This document shows, in pieces, positions 36,835 to 47,294 of a stretch of 64,000 nucleotides of DNA (position 1 is the stretch's first letter; each line of letters opens with the position of its first letter). The notes beneath the pieces were generated by a model. That model had not been told where the DNA came from. It saw nothing but the letters and a program-made list of their open reading frames with translations, and ran no database searches. The position numbers were made by a program, and so were the translations under genes. The DNA is from Botryotinia globosa (taxonomy: Eukaryota > Ascomycota > Leotiomycetes > Helotiales > Sclerotiniaceae), in NCBI GenBank assembly GCA_014898425.1, contig RCSZ01000006.1:1736001-1800000 (forward strand), given 5' to 3'.

Positions 36835-37140
36835 TTATAGTTCGATGTTCATTGTTTTAGAGTTGATGACGTTATAGTTATTGAAGAGAGAAATCAGATG
36901 AACCAATGAACTATTTAACAGCCATCCCTCAATGAAGTCGAACAGATTGACTGTATATAATGAATTTACCATCGACAGAAATCCTAAAAGAATCGCAATG
37001 ATTGTGGCGAGTGATTGACATGTTCTGCGGTAGATCCTACCAATCTTTCCTTTCCAATGTGATAGCGTAACATGCTCGTTCCTGGTCAATGGCGTGTAGA
37101 GCATCTTTTGGTTTGCTATCTTCATTTCCATTCGTGTCAT
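36835..37140 (-). CDS. Small open frame with one hydrophobic segment
   Basis: 101 residues starting MTRMEMKIANQKML with a single likely membrane span (SLATIIAILLGFLSMVNSLY). It lies just downstream of the HET gene on the same strand. An alternative frame from 37143 is also open for about 35 residues. No family recognised; may be untranslated. Confidence 0.2.
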   Translation of the reverse strand: MTRMEMKIANQKMLYTPLTRNEHVTLSHWKGKIGRIYRRTCQSLATIIAILLGFLSMVNSLYTVNLFDFIEGWLLNSSLVHLISLFNNYNVINSKTMNIEL

Positions 37141-37244
37141 TCATAGTTCTAGAGATCAAAGAAACCTCGTATAGTACAGAAGTAAATTCAGATGAAATCC
37201 CAATTAAGAAAGGTTATTTATGTAGGATTCGATACTCCGAGTTC

Positions 37245-39340
37245 TCATACCAGCTTGAAAGACAAATCCTGAGCGAACGTGAGTGGTGTCTCAGCTTCAA
37301 GTATGCTGCAGACCCCAATTCTTATAATTTCAATCTCTTTCGTTGTTACTTCTAAAGGTGTGCATATCAAAAAATGTAGCCAGGAAGTTTTTTGGTTGGT
37401 CTTTTCATCTGTGTGGTATCTTCTTGCTACTAGTAAACAGTATATTTCAGTACCGTTTGCAACAGAGCAGGTTTCATCAACTGTCACAACACATGGAGGC
37501 ACATCCAAGTTGACTTTGAAATTTCGGTTATAGTCACACTTGAAGACAAGTCTGGGTCTGATGGAACCACCAGAGTGCTTTCGTTCCTTGTACACGATGG
37601 CAGGTATAGATAGACATTGGATGTTGATATAACCTGTGCCTTGCATATTGTGCCATTCACTAGCTGTATATGGTATATTGGTCCCCAAATATTTGAAGTT
37701 CTCGTGGGGTGTGAGCACTTGGCCTGGGTGAAACACAATTGAGGTGGTGAAAGTACCGACGCCTTGAATCAGAGAAGCCCAGGACCAAGTGGGGGCAAAA
37801 GGCTTTTTAATTCGTCTTAGATCCATTCTTTCTCTCATATAAGGGCTTCCAGTAATATCCCACAACAAGCCGTTTGCAATATCAGAACTCCATAGTCCAG
37901 CTAGATACCCACAATTGACTTTCCTCTGGAATTGGGTTGCGATTCCAATAAGCGCAATCAACCGGTCTGATTCCCTGGTGATCAACAATTTCGAATACTC
38001 TCTGACCAATTCATTCCATTCATTGAATATTTCGTAAGCTTCAGGTCTTAAGCTATCTTGATCCTTCGAATTGCTACCTGAACCATCATTCATTCTTTCA
38101 AGAATTGCGCATTCGCAACGGAGACCTGATTTACATTCCATTACGAGTTCGGAAGGATGGAAATGTAAAGTTCGCGGTGCTAATTTTCGTTCCTGAAAGA
38201 CCCAAGCTCGAGACAAAAGAGGGGTATTTATCTCATCTAACACGTCTGTGCCAGAGCTTACGCGACTATTGTAACGGTGATGGACTGACTCAAATGAAGG
38301 GCGGAGTCGAATTCCCCAATCGATATTCCTGTATTGATCGGTGATGGGGTGTGACTTTGTTCCAAGTGTGAATGACAGTTGTTTCAAACATCTTATCTTA
38401 AGACATCCACCCTTACTATCTCTTGCACCTGTTGCAGCGATATTCAAATAGCTGTTAGAATAGATGGCAGCCATGCATGCTGACTCGCGTTTCCAGTCCG
38501 CATCATCATCTTGAACTATACAGAGACTATCTATCCATACAAACTGAATCCTAAGAGCTTGAAGTACTTTTATTGATTCGCGGAAGGTTTTAGGCAAAAC
38601 CCTTAGTCGTATTCCCTTTTTATGTTTGCTTAAAGAATTCTTAGTTGTTTTTAGAAGCTGGACTTTCCCCCAACAGTGACTAAGTGTCGCATAATGTGTA
38701 ATGGCTGATTTTGACTCCGAGCTGTTGTTTCCATGAACCTCCACAAGAATGATTGCATTGTGAGCTCTTTTTCTTATATCAAGTAGCCTTGATGGAAGGG
38801 CTTGTTCCTCTGCTGCTTTGATACAACAAGAGCTGTGCTCATTCTCGCATTCTTTTATCCATCTATCAATGCTAGATTTGCATTTCTTTATCGATAATTT
38901 TGGAGGCACTTCTTCGGATATGCCAAAGGATTTTATCCAAGGATTGTTGGTATCAGTTCCCTGACATGCATCTAGTAACACTGTGAATAAAAGCTTGGCA
39001 TGAGAATTCTGTGTGCCCTACCTCTTTTGGAAAAGTACTCGAAGCGTAGCAAGTTCTTGAGTTCCAATATCAGTGGAAACCCTTCACGAAGAATTAAAGT
39101 TCCCCCTTCTTTCACATCTATCCGATGATTTCTAGTCGAATACTTCTTCTCGATCAAGCATATGCCACTTTGAATAACCGAGCAACTGGAACAATGAATT
39201 CCAGTAGAATTTCCAAATTGGGCACTTTCAAAAGCCAGACGATATTCACAAGCACAATCATCTGTGATGTGAATCTTCCAGTTGATCAATCCACCTTCGG
39301 AGCCAGGATTTAAGTCAAAACATACTTCACAATCAGGCAT
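37245..39340 (-). CDS. HET-domain (heterokaryon incompatibility) protein
   Basis: Exons 39022-39340 and 37245-38980 give 684 residues. Fungal HET domains act in nonself recognition between mycelia and trigger a cell-death response; specificity usually comes from other regions or partners. Exon 1 is Cys-containing (MPDCEVCFDLNPGSEGG, HCSSC). The HET domain lies at about residues 200-350: YATLSHCWG, LPKTFRESIKVLQALRI, FVWIDSLCIVQDDDADW and AAIYSNSYLNIAATGARD, all canonical, followed by SRAWVFQERKLAPRTLHF. No NACHT or other C-terminal domain is visible. The 41-bp intron is very short but keeps phase 1. The gene sits inside the Cys-rich cluster, with members B and C to its left and E to H to its right. 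Confidence 0.88.
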
Positions 39341-40187
39341 ATTGACGCGAAGTTATCTAGACTGATTGATGAAAATCGAGGAAAATCGATGTTTTTATTG
39401 GGGCCTTATGGGAGCAATAAAACAACTCGGCGACAAGCCTTATGAGTCGCTTCATATATGGCAACATACTCGAAACACCATTCAACTGAGAACTACATCA
39501 CGAGTTCAATGGATACACGTTGGTATCCTTCTAGGAGTCCATAATGCTGTGCAACTGGTTGTCCACGTCATCTGCGTGTTACCACATATCTCTTTTCTTC
39601 TTTTTTTAAAGCCTTGCCCTTTTTTGGATTTTGTATGAAAATTTTGGAAACGAGATCTGATGAATTGCCTCAACCTCTTTTGTCTGATGTCAATAAAATC
39701 AAGTAGATCACTGATAAATTTCATCGTCGAATCAAAGAAACGGCTTCGGCATGACAGAATCCAACAAGCTCTCGTTTATTGAAGGATAGATTGAGTGTTC
39801 CTGTGAATACTTGACTGTGTATTCCCAACCTGGGAGTTCATGCGGCAGTATTAGTATCACTGTGACACTATTTCTCGAAAATTGCTTCTTTTTCACGATT
39901 ATTGCTGCTATATTATAGACATCGCTATTATTCTTTCATATGCATGTAAGATCTTGGGAATTTGCAAGTTTCGTTAGTGTAACAAGCAACAAACGTTTTT
40001 TATTTACTCTCTGACTTTCAATTTTTGAAAAGCACTGAATGCGTTGTGATCAGCCACAAATTCTGATTAACAAAACTCCTTCAAAACCTGAATGAATTCA
40101 TGCCCTGTGTCTCTTCAACGATTGATGTGTGCACAAAACTAAAGCCTGAAGTGAAACCAACTGAATAATCACGATTTCATTCTCTTT
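39341..40187. other. Intergenic region, promoter side of the HET gene
   Basis: No supportable gene. The frames at 39366-39638 and 39506-39724 overlap on opposite strands and resemble nothing known. Confidence 0.4.
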
Positions 40188-40652
40188 TCACCTATTTTTT
40201 TTCGGCCCTTTGTATTTCCGACGCTTCTTCTTGTCACGATCGAAAGGTGCAAGTGCTCTACTCTTCTTCTGTTTTCTCCTCTTATTAGGGTGTTTATTAC
40301 GAAATCCAGGAGGATGTTTTAAAGATCTACAATGTTATTAGTCCATATAACTTTTGAATCAAAAAAGTTCGAACACATACTTCCTCCTACGTATGGCCAA
40401 ACAACCATAACACATTTCTATCGCCAATTGTGCGCGATAATATTGAGTGTAACGTTTTCTACAATGATAATTGGTACCTTCATGCACATTACACCAGGAG
40501 TAATAACGCACATCGGCTCTCTTGTTACATTCATTGCAGACATAGACTATGGCTCGACAATATCGACGCCCGTTCTCCAACAAGGCGCATATGGTGATCC
40601 ACGCCAATCTTGTGACCTCGGGTTCAAGAAAATCTTGGGGATTAGAAACCAT
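40188..40652 (-). CDS. Cys-rich two-exon family protein with an NLS-like tail (member E)
   Basis: Exons 40381-40652 and 40188-40326 give 136 residues. Exon 1 holds YCRAIVYVCNECNKRAD, WCNVHEGTNYHC and MCYGC in the family order, with a longer N-terminal extension (start MVSNPQDFLEPEVTRLAW). The intron (54 bp, GTATGT to TGTAG) is phase 2, seven residues after CxxC. Exon 2 is short and extremely basic (HPNKRRKQKKSRALAPFD, then KKKRRKYKGPKKNR), a strong nuclear- or nucleolar-localisation candidate. No signal peptide. Function unknown. Confidence 0.7.
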
Positions 40653-41537
40653 TTTTAGTCGTGCGAACTATGAGTGCGCGATGCTTGTGACTGTTATGGG
40701 ATAAAGTTTGTTGATGGGATGGCAACCTGTGTTTTGAGAACACTTTTGTGGCGTTGCGATGGGCTGACATTTATATATATGAATCAGAGGACTTCTAGTA
40801 TCTTCTCATCTGTCTTTCCCATTACAAGATGAGCTGAAAGACTTGATTAAGAAGACATCCCAGCTTCTCACATTTGAGGTCTTCTTGAAGTGCACAAGAG
40901 AGCTTTAAACTTATACAGGAAAGGGCGTGATTGTTTAAATTGCTTCTGCTCTTCGAAATCACATCTTTGAAGTATCATATTTTCAAAGTAAATTTGCTTC
41001 GGGTCTGTCTGAGGGAGTGAGTTTGTTTTTATGGTAGAAATTTGTCTTATAAAAATCTTTCATATCTCCTGCTTGAATTTCTTTCTGTGGAAATAATCCA
41101 ATGCTTGAGTTTATCTACAAAGCTTCCAATGTTCCAGGGCCCGCAAGAACATTACTCTGCCGGGAGTTCTGGGCAAGTTTTTTGCATACTCTACCATTCT
41201 ATAATAGACGTTATGCATAATTGTATCATCTGATCTGAGGCATTCCAACACAAGGAAAGAAGGAACTGGAAAGACATAAGTATACGACCGCTTCCTCTTG
41301 GTGAATAGAGGGGGAGGGGGGAATTGAAAGAGATAAAGGTAAGGAGAGAGAATGGATATCAGTGATTTAATTCTTGGATCTGGCAGCTTCTATAGAATAT
41401 GTACGGGACACCAAGCTATATATTTCTCCACGAAATTTGCTCTCAAATAAAAATATTACGTCAAGTTTCTGAATCCTTATCTGTCGTCATCCCTACCAAA
41501 TTCACACAAACTTATTCCCAGATATCTGAACTAGACA
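40653..41537. other. Divergent intergenic region, members E and F
   Basis: Presumed promoters of both genes. No other feature recognised. Confidence 0.4.
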
Positions 41538-41994
41538 ATGTGTAGTTTTGAGATCATAATTTGCTCAGCCAAGGATCCGCATTGGATAAAGCTCGATGCA
41601 ATTAACCTGTGTGCACGAGCACGGTTAAATTTCATTCCCTGCAGCATCTACTCAGCAGGTGAAGGAAATCTTCGAAGACTTGCTCTTCGGACGTATCCTG
41701 AGCCTTGCCGTAAATGTCATCCCAATATAGAGCAAGACGTGTAAGTATTTCTAATACCTAGATAACAGTGTTCACATTCATTCTTCAGCTCACTACAGCT
41801 AACTCACGCAATACAGAAAGGAAGCAATGTCTACTCCTATCGGGACAATTCTCAGTGATCAAGAGACCATTTCTCAATCCCAGACGACGGTCAACGATAT
41901 TAGTCATGAAACAAATAGAAAGCTCTGTTTGGAAGATAGTCCTGCTTCAGATAAACTGCGTGATAGGCGAGGTGATATGGATGGCGGATGCTAG
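41538..41994 (+). CDS. Cys-rich two-exon family protein, divergent (member F)
   Basis: Exons 41538-41740 and 41817-41994 give 126 residues. Start MCSFEIIICSAKDPHWIKLD; Cys continue as LCARARLNFIPC and CRKC. The His positions of other members are lost, so metal binding is less sure. The donor GTAAGT is phase 2, ten residues after CRKC. The chosen acceptor (ATACAG, 15 bases after CTAAC) opens a polar acidic tail with DQETISQSQTT and ending DRRGDMDGGC; the two earlier acceptors stop quickly. The tail has no strong basic cluster. Function unknown. Confidence 0.55.
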
Positions 41995-43337
41995 TTACCG
42001 CGCTCTTGTGATTTAGGGGCGATGATGTCATTTATTCGGGATCTAGCACTGATACTTCCTCTTTCATATCGATATGTGTCAGGATAGTATTTGCAATTAA
42101 GTCTCAAAGTATTAATTTGGCGCAAAATACGGGGAGACATTGGTGTGACTGGAGTTTGAGATGTAGTCGAGGTATTTTGATATTTTCAGCTTGGTTTGCT
42201 GTGCGAAATGTTCAAAAGTCAGCAATAGTTAATCGAAGCATGACATTCTAGTTTGCTCGATCAACCTGTTGATGCGGGCGGCCAGAAGATTTACGAAATT
42301 ACGTCAAGGGGGTTTGTTGTCCACCCTCTAAACATTCCAGGTGTTACAATTGCCCAAGTCACCTCCCTTTTACAACTGCTTCTCATAAACTCGATCAGAA
42401 TGGTGTTACGTACAATTTAAATGTCATATCGGTTGCTACGTTCTTTGATCATCACGCCAAATGAGGCGCTCCCGTGCCATATGAAGATTGCACAATCAAC
42501 GCCATGGTAGGAAGCTATCAAGCGCGTGTCGGAGTATAAGCTAAAAAGTATCTCAGAGCCGGTGATTCAATGCAGGTGGCTGACAATGGAGGAGTAGATA
42601 TACAGTCACATATTGAATAGTTAGATCAACATGAATCATAGTAACGCTAGCATTAGACAAAGAACTTTTATTGAATTTGTACAAAAACCTGTGACCGGAA
42701 TGAAAGTGTTTCTAAACCAACTAAGAAAAGTCCATGCAAGCGTCCTGACTTAGATCAGCTCTCAGGAACAAATTTCCAAAGAGATATCAAACACCCTTCA
42801 ATTTTACGCAACTCTCTAATAAAGGTGTGAGGAAAATGATACCCATTTGGAGTATTATTGTGCCAAATTTTAGTCCCTTATTTAGCTCCGTTTATTCCTA
42901 ACAGAAATTATTCCACTGTGACCACCATCAGATGATGTCTCATGATATTTCCACAGGGTTAAGTCTGATAGTAATGAGAGTTCAAAATATTTGATTGCTA
43001 ATAAAAATCCCATTGAATGAAATCACTCTTGAGACATCTAATTGGACTAACAAACATTAGAGTAAGCTGAAAGCCAGTTTTTCCATTTGAGGTTCGTTCT
43101 CAAACAATACTACATGAGAGTATAAGGCACTTTACAAGAATTCAAAGCATCTTTTTCTACTTTTTCTCTTTTAGTGTACGATCGACGAAGAATTTCTTGG
43201 AGATTAGCTAGCCCAATTGTCCCAGAATTTATCTTTGTCGAAATTGCTACACATAAGCATTGCTTCTTCTTCTATAATTTGGCCCAAAGTTTTGGTTCTC
43301 ATCCAATTTTCTCTTGAAATCCGACGTCTAATTGGAA
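41995..43337. other. 1.3-kb intergenic region in the Cys-rich cluster
   Basis: No gene supported on either strand; only very short open frames. Promoter of member G on its right. Confidence 0.4.
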
Positions 43338-44025
43338 ATGTGTATCTACTACATTGAGACTTGTCTTGAAGGCCACGAATGTTCTCTCGTTTTCACCAAG
43401 GCCTGTAATTATGCAAACAGTTGCAGACCGCTCAGATATTGTGACATCGAAGAAGTAAGAACTGGCAATGTACGGAAAAGCAAGAACGCGAGAGAATATT
43501 GTAGGATTTGCGAAGTAGATAAGTAAGTAGTGATATCCGCTCATTTATCGTTCTACGAGTATGTCAGGTACCAGCTCTTCTTTGAGGTGCCGGAGGAAAC
43601 CATGAATCGCTTCGCGAGTCTTGATGCAATTCAGCGTGTATCACTAATAAGACGTGGTTAGGTTATGGGACGCTCAAGAAGACGCTGCCGAGGCCGCGAC
43701 CGTTATCAACGAGGAAGACGAGGAAAAAGAAGTTGAAGAAGAGGAGCCGACGATAGCGTTGAAGAAAGAGGAAGCATATGAACAGAAGAATGAGAAAAAG
43801 GAGGAAACAGACAAACTAGACCAATGTACATTGACTCAGAGTGGGCGTCCCCAAGCTCCGACCGCAGCAAGACGCGGTAGGAGCACTGGAAGGGGCTTCA
43901 AAAGTTCGATGCCGGCGAATAATACCCCAACAAAACGTGGACATGGTCAAAATGAGAACTTTGGAGAAAAAATCCCAACTGCCAAAAAGCAAAGAACAAA
44001 TCAGTCAAGAAAATCAATGGGCTGA
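43338..44025 (+). CDS. Cys-rich two-exon family protein with an acidic/basic tail (member G)
   Basis: Exons 43338-43522 and 43662-44025 give 182 residues. Exon 1: MCIYYIETCLEGHECSLVF, KACNYANSCRPLRYC, and YCRICEVDK before a phase-2 GTAAGT donor. It is the nearest relative of member H (MC, YY, C-x2-GH, AC, YC, CxxC at matching places). The 139-bp intron contains a CACTAATAA branch-like site before TTAG. The exon 2 tail begins acidic (EEDEEKEVEEEEPT), then becomes basic with KKEEAYEQKNEKKEE, ARRGRSTGRG and a final TAKKQRTNQSRKS. This acid-then-base layout is shared with member H. Function unknown; nuclear location is inference. Confidence 0.7.
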
Positions 44026-44998
44026 TATCATGGGCGGTAGTGGTCGGAGTAAACTGAGAAAAGACGAGGTTCACTTGATACAAAGATAGACTTCGAATAT
44101 GGGTGGCTCTATTGGGTCAGCTTAGAAGAATGATTTGACTGCGTACAAATAAGAGAATCTTCTCGCGTCTTTAATATTGTTTAAATTGAGACATATCGCA
44201 CATAATAATTAAAGCTTTTGAATAAAAATAATCCGTAGAACTGAATAAGTGAAAGATTCCCAACACCTCATGGCGAACCACTTTATAGTTATCAACATTT
44301 TCGTGTAGAACTCCAACTTCCGAAATTGGATTCCACTATCATTTTGAAACTCTTGCTAACAGCGTTTTAATAACAGCAGCTTTCTGGTTTTCTATGCAAA
44401 GTTCAGAATTTTTCTCCCGAAGGGCTTCTCGGGAAATCAAATAAAGAAAGTAGAAGATGTGAAGATGTGAAGATACTGGATTGATTCTTGTTTCATTGAT
44501 TGTATATCATCACTCTTTGGTGCCGCGGGATAAAAAGAAAGCCAGATGCTGAGTGAATCCATTCAGATACTGTCATGCACGTTCAAAGAACCTGTTGGTC
44601 CTATCAACAGATAACAATGTCGCATGTCTCATTTCATTCAACGCTATCTAAGTCAGAGTGTTCAGAGTAGCAATTTTATAGTGATTCTTGAGCTGGATTT
44701 CTATTATTAAAGAGATTTTCTTTCAAATGATACTACAAGAAACAGGACTTCCTCCAGAACTTTCATATTAATCTGTAATGTTTCTTCTAGTTGCTTTATT
44801 TAGGGTCTGCTCAATAGAGGATTATATTATAAACGTTCTTGCTTCCGATCTCGTTCAGGGGTTTTGACAAAGCTCGTTCGAGCCATTTTTTTCTTTGTGA
44901 AGATTTGAATATATAGCTACAATGTTTAGGCTCTCGTATCCACTTGATTCCAAGATATGTAATTTTCAATTAAGGCAATCAAACAGTTTTAAACAGCG
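44026..44998. other. Intergenic region, promoter side of member H
   Basis: A TATA-like AATATATAG lies at about 44907-44915. An upstream ATG at 44922 opens a 64-residue frame that overlaps the start of member H out of frame, so a leader intron or leaky scanning would be needed. No other gene. Confidence 0.4.
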
Positions 44999-45718
44999 AT
45001 GTGTGTCTACTACACCGATTTATGCCCTTGGGGCCATAGCATTCTTGTTCACACCACTGCCTGCCGACGAGCACATCAAGAAGGAAAATACTGCGAACAC
45101 AATGAGCAAACAATAAATAATAGGCCCCAGCGGAAATTGAGGCCAGCGGAGTCATGTCCCGTATGCCATGATTTGTAAGTAACTGTCTTCTATTACCTCC
45201 AGCACTCAGGAATTTTGATAACCCCGGATCCCACGATAGTGGCTTAAACAAGCTCCATCTTTATTCATAATACGGCAATATTGACTAAATTTAGAAGGTA
45301 CCCAGCTGCGAGACCAGGAGAGGATCAAAATGATGGTGGCGGTGACAATGGTAGAGACGACGACGACGACGAAGACGACAAGGATGATGATGAGGATGAC
45401 AATAGTGGCAAGGGGAGAAGAAAAAACGAGCGAACAGGATTTTTTAAGCCGAGTTCTCTACCTACGATGCGAGGAGGGAAGCGTAAGCGCTTCCCAAAGA
45501 TTATTCCGCCAAGAAAGAGAGCTACACGCATTATAAGAAGGAGTGAGCCAGGCCATCAAGAGGACGTCTCGAAAAACGCACTCTCAGGACAAGCAAAAGG
45601 AAGACAACAATACCCACTGCGTCCCAAGATACTGGAGATGAATTCAATAATAAAGGCCGAGAAAGTGACAAGGGATAGATCTTCGAGAGATGAATATGAA
45701 GAGGAAGAGGAATTCTGA
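44999..45718 (+). CDS. Cys-rich two-exon family protein with an acidic/basic tail (member H)
   Basis: Exons 44999-45174 and 45295-45718 give 199 residues. The first exon is only 58 complete codons and so is easily missed: MCVYYTDLCPWGHSILVHTT, ACRRAHQEGKYC, and ESCPVCHDL before a phase-2 GTAAGT donor. It matches member G position by position. The exon 2 tail is first very acidic (DDDDDEDDKDDDEDD), then strongly basic (GGKRKRFPKIIPPRKRATRI), and ends EEEEEF. The acceptor at 45293-45294 (TTTAG) is weakly placed, only a few bases after CTAAA, but gives the only long frame. Likely zinc-binding module plus disordered charged tail; function unknown. Confidence 0.68.
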
Positions 45719-47294
45719 GGGAAGATGCAAAGTACTAACATAAGGAAGCAGCTTGATGGTCGTGCGGGTGTTCGGATTCTACTGGTAGGCCCAGGTACAC
45801 AGAGACAGACTTGCTACAGAAGCAGACCATGGTGACTTATGTAAGAAGCCTGCATGCATCCAACATCTGAATGTTTTCTCGAACACGCTACAGCAATTCC
45901 AGGTAGCTTCTTGAGCCCTTGCTTCGCACTAAAAACCGATCACATTAATAAGTCGAGTGAAACATGTGGTGAAAATGATGTAGTAACCCCTGACTAAACA
46001 ATGCACCTCTACACAAATCCAAGACTAAATTTCAACGAAGTTTTTCATACTTATGGAAAATGGATACGACCTGGAGCTCCTGATCGTATCAAAGCGTACT
46101 GCATAATATATAAGAAAGGTACTCCGTCCATCTGTTATTCATAATGCAATGCTAACTCATCGCAAATTCTAACCCAGATATCCGAAAGTTATTCACCGAT
46201 ATTAGAGTTTGAGTTTCCTCGATGACATCTGATGTGTTTGAAAGACGACTACACATCTACTTTTCTAGACCGCTTTTTGCTGAAGAAACAAAAACAACAC
46301 TACTCAATAGTCTATACTTGGCTTCATTATCCATTGTTCAAGCCACTTCTAGCAATCTATTATGACTCGTCGCAGCGTGCAAGCCGTCAGTGCTTCATTG
46401 TGTCAACTGAAATGAGCACATATGCATAGAAGTTGACGAAAATAGTCAAACACTGAGCCATCTGGTATCTCTAGGTTACAATAGGCACTCTACAATCAGT
46501 GGTTATGCTTTTGAACGGACTTTGTTCTCTTGTGACGTGGGAGAGTGCCATGACTTCGCTGACCTTCCGAATGTTAATTACCGCTTAAAAAACATGTCTG
46601 GACGCTCTCTGAACATCCGTGCATACATTACTAGCGAAAGTTATTTTAGATCTCATCAATCTCGCGAGGATCAAACCCAAGTTTTAACGTTTGATTGACT
46701 AACCTTCTGGTGATTGGTTGAATGATAGTTGAGGACTTCGCTGAGCTCAGCCACGACGACTACCTAATCATTGGACTTTCAGCACGAAAACCAATCGACT
46801 ATTGCTTACTGACGCCTTGAAGTTAGATTTATACCAATTTCTCTCTTCCATAGAAGTGGCTTGGAGCTGTCTGCATGGCTAGGAACTTTCCCAGATAGTT
46901 CTACAATTGCAATTTTGGGTATGATATGCCACATCGACGAATATATAAAATTTGTTCAAAGAATTCTTTATAATATCTGTATTTCTGTTTTACTTTGGTA
47001 TCGCATGGAAAAAGAAAAGAATCGCGAATGCCACTTCCCGGAGTAATTTATGAGCTTCGATATCCCGGATCGGTGCTGAGGCCACCGCGAAGCTATCCAA
47101 ACCACAAATCACAAATGTTGTCCTATCCTATTCCTTCATTTTATATTTGGTATCTAATTCATCACTCATTTCCATCCGTCTTACTTCCACTGAATTTCAT
47201 GGTGATGTGCTCACGACAGCCGGTTCAACTCAGACATGTAGCGCACACGAGATACGTGCGGGAAACTCCACGTTCAACATCATGACAGCAAATT
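45719..47294. other. Right edge of the Cys-rich cluster, mostly without genes
   Basis: Apart from the possible small gene at 46001-46212, short unrelated frames only. Right end is the 3' side of the 371-residue gene. Confidence 0.4.
46001..46212 (+). CDS. Possible tiny two-exon gene
   Basis: An ATG at 46001 opens MHLYTNPRLNFNEVFHTYGK and reaches AYCIIYKK. Splicing GTACTC (46119) to AACCCAG (46177) gives a 50-residue product ending DIRKLFTDIRV. The M-H-L-Y-T start recalls MCVYYT of member H, but only one Cys remains and the intron is phase 1. Weak: it could be a decayed relative or chance. Confidence 0.2.
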
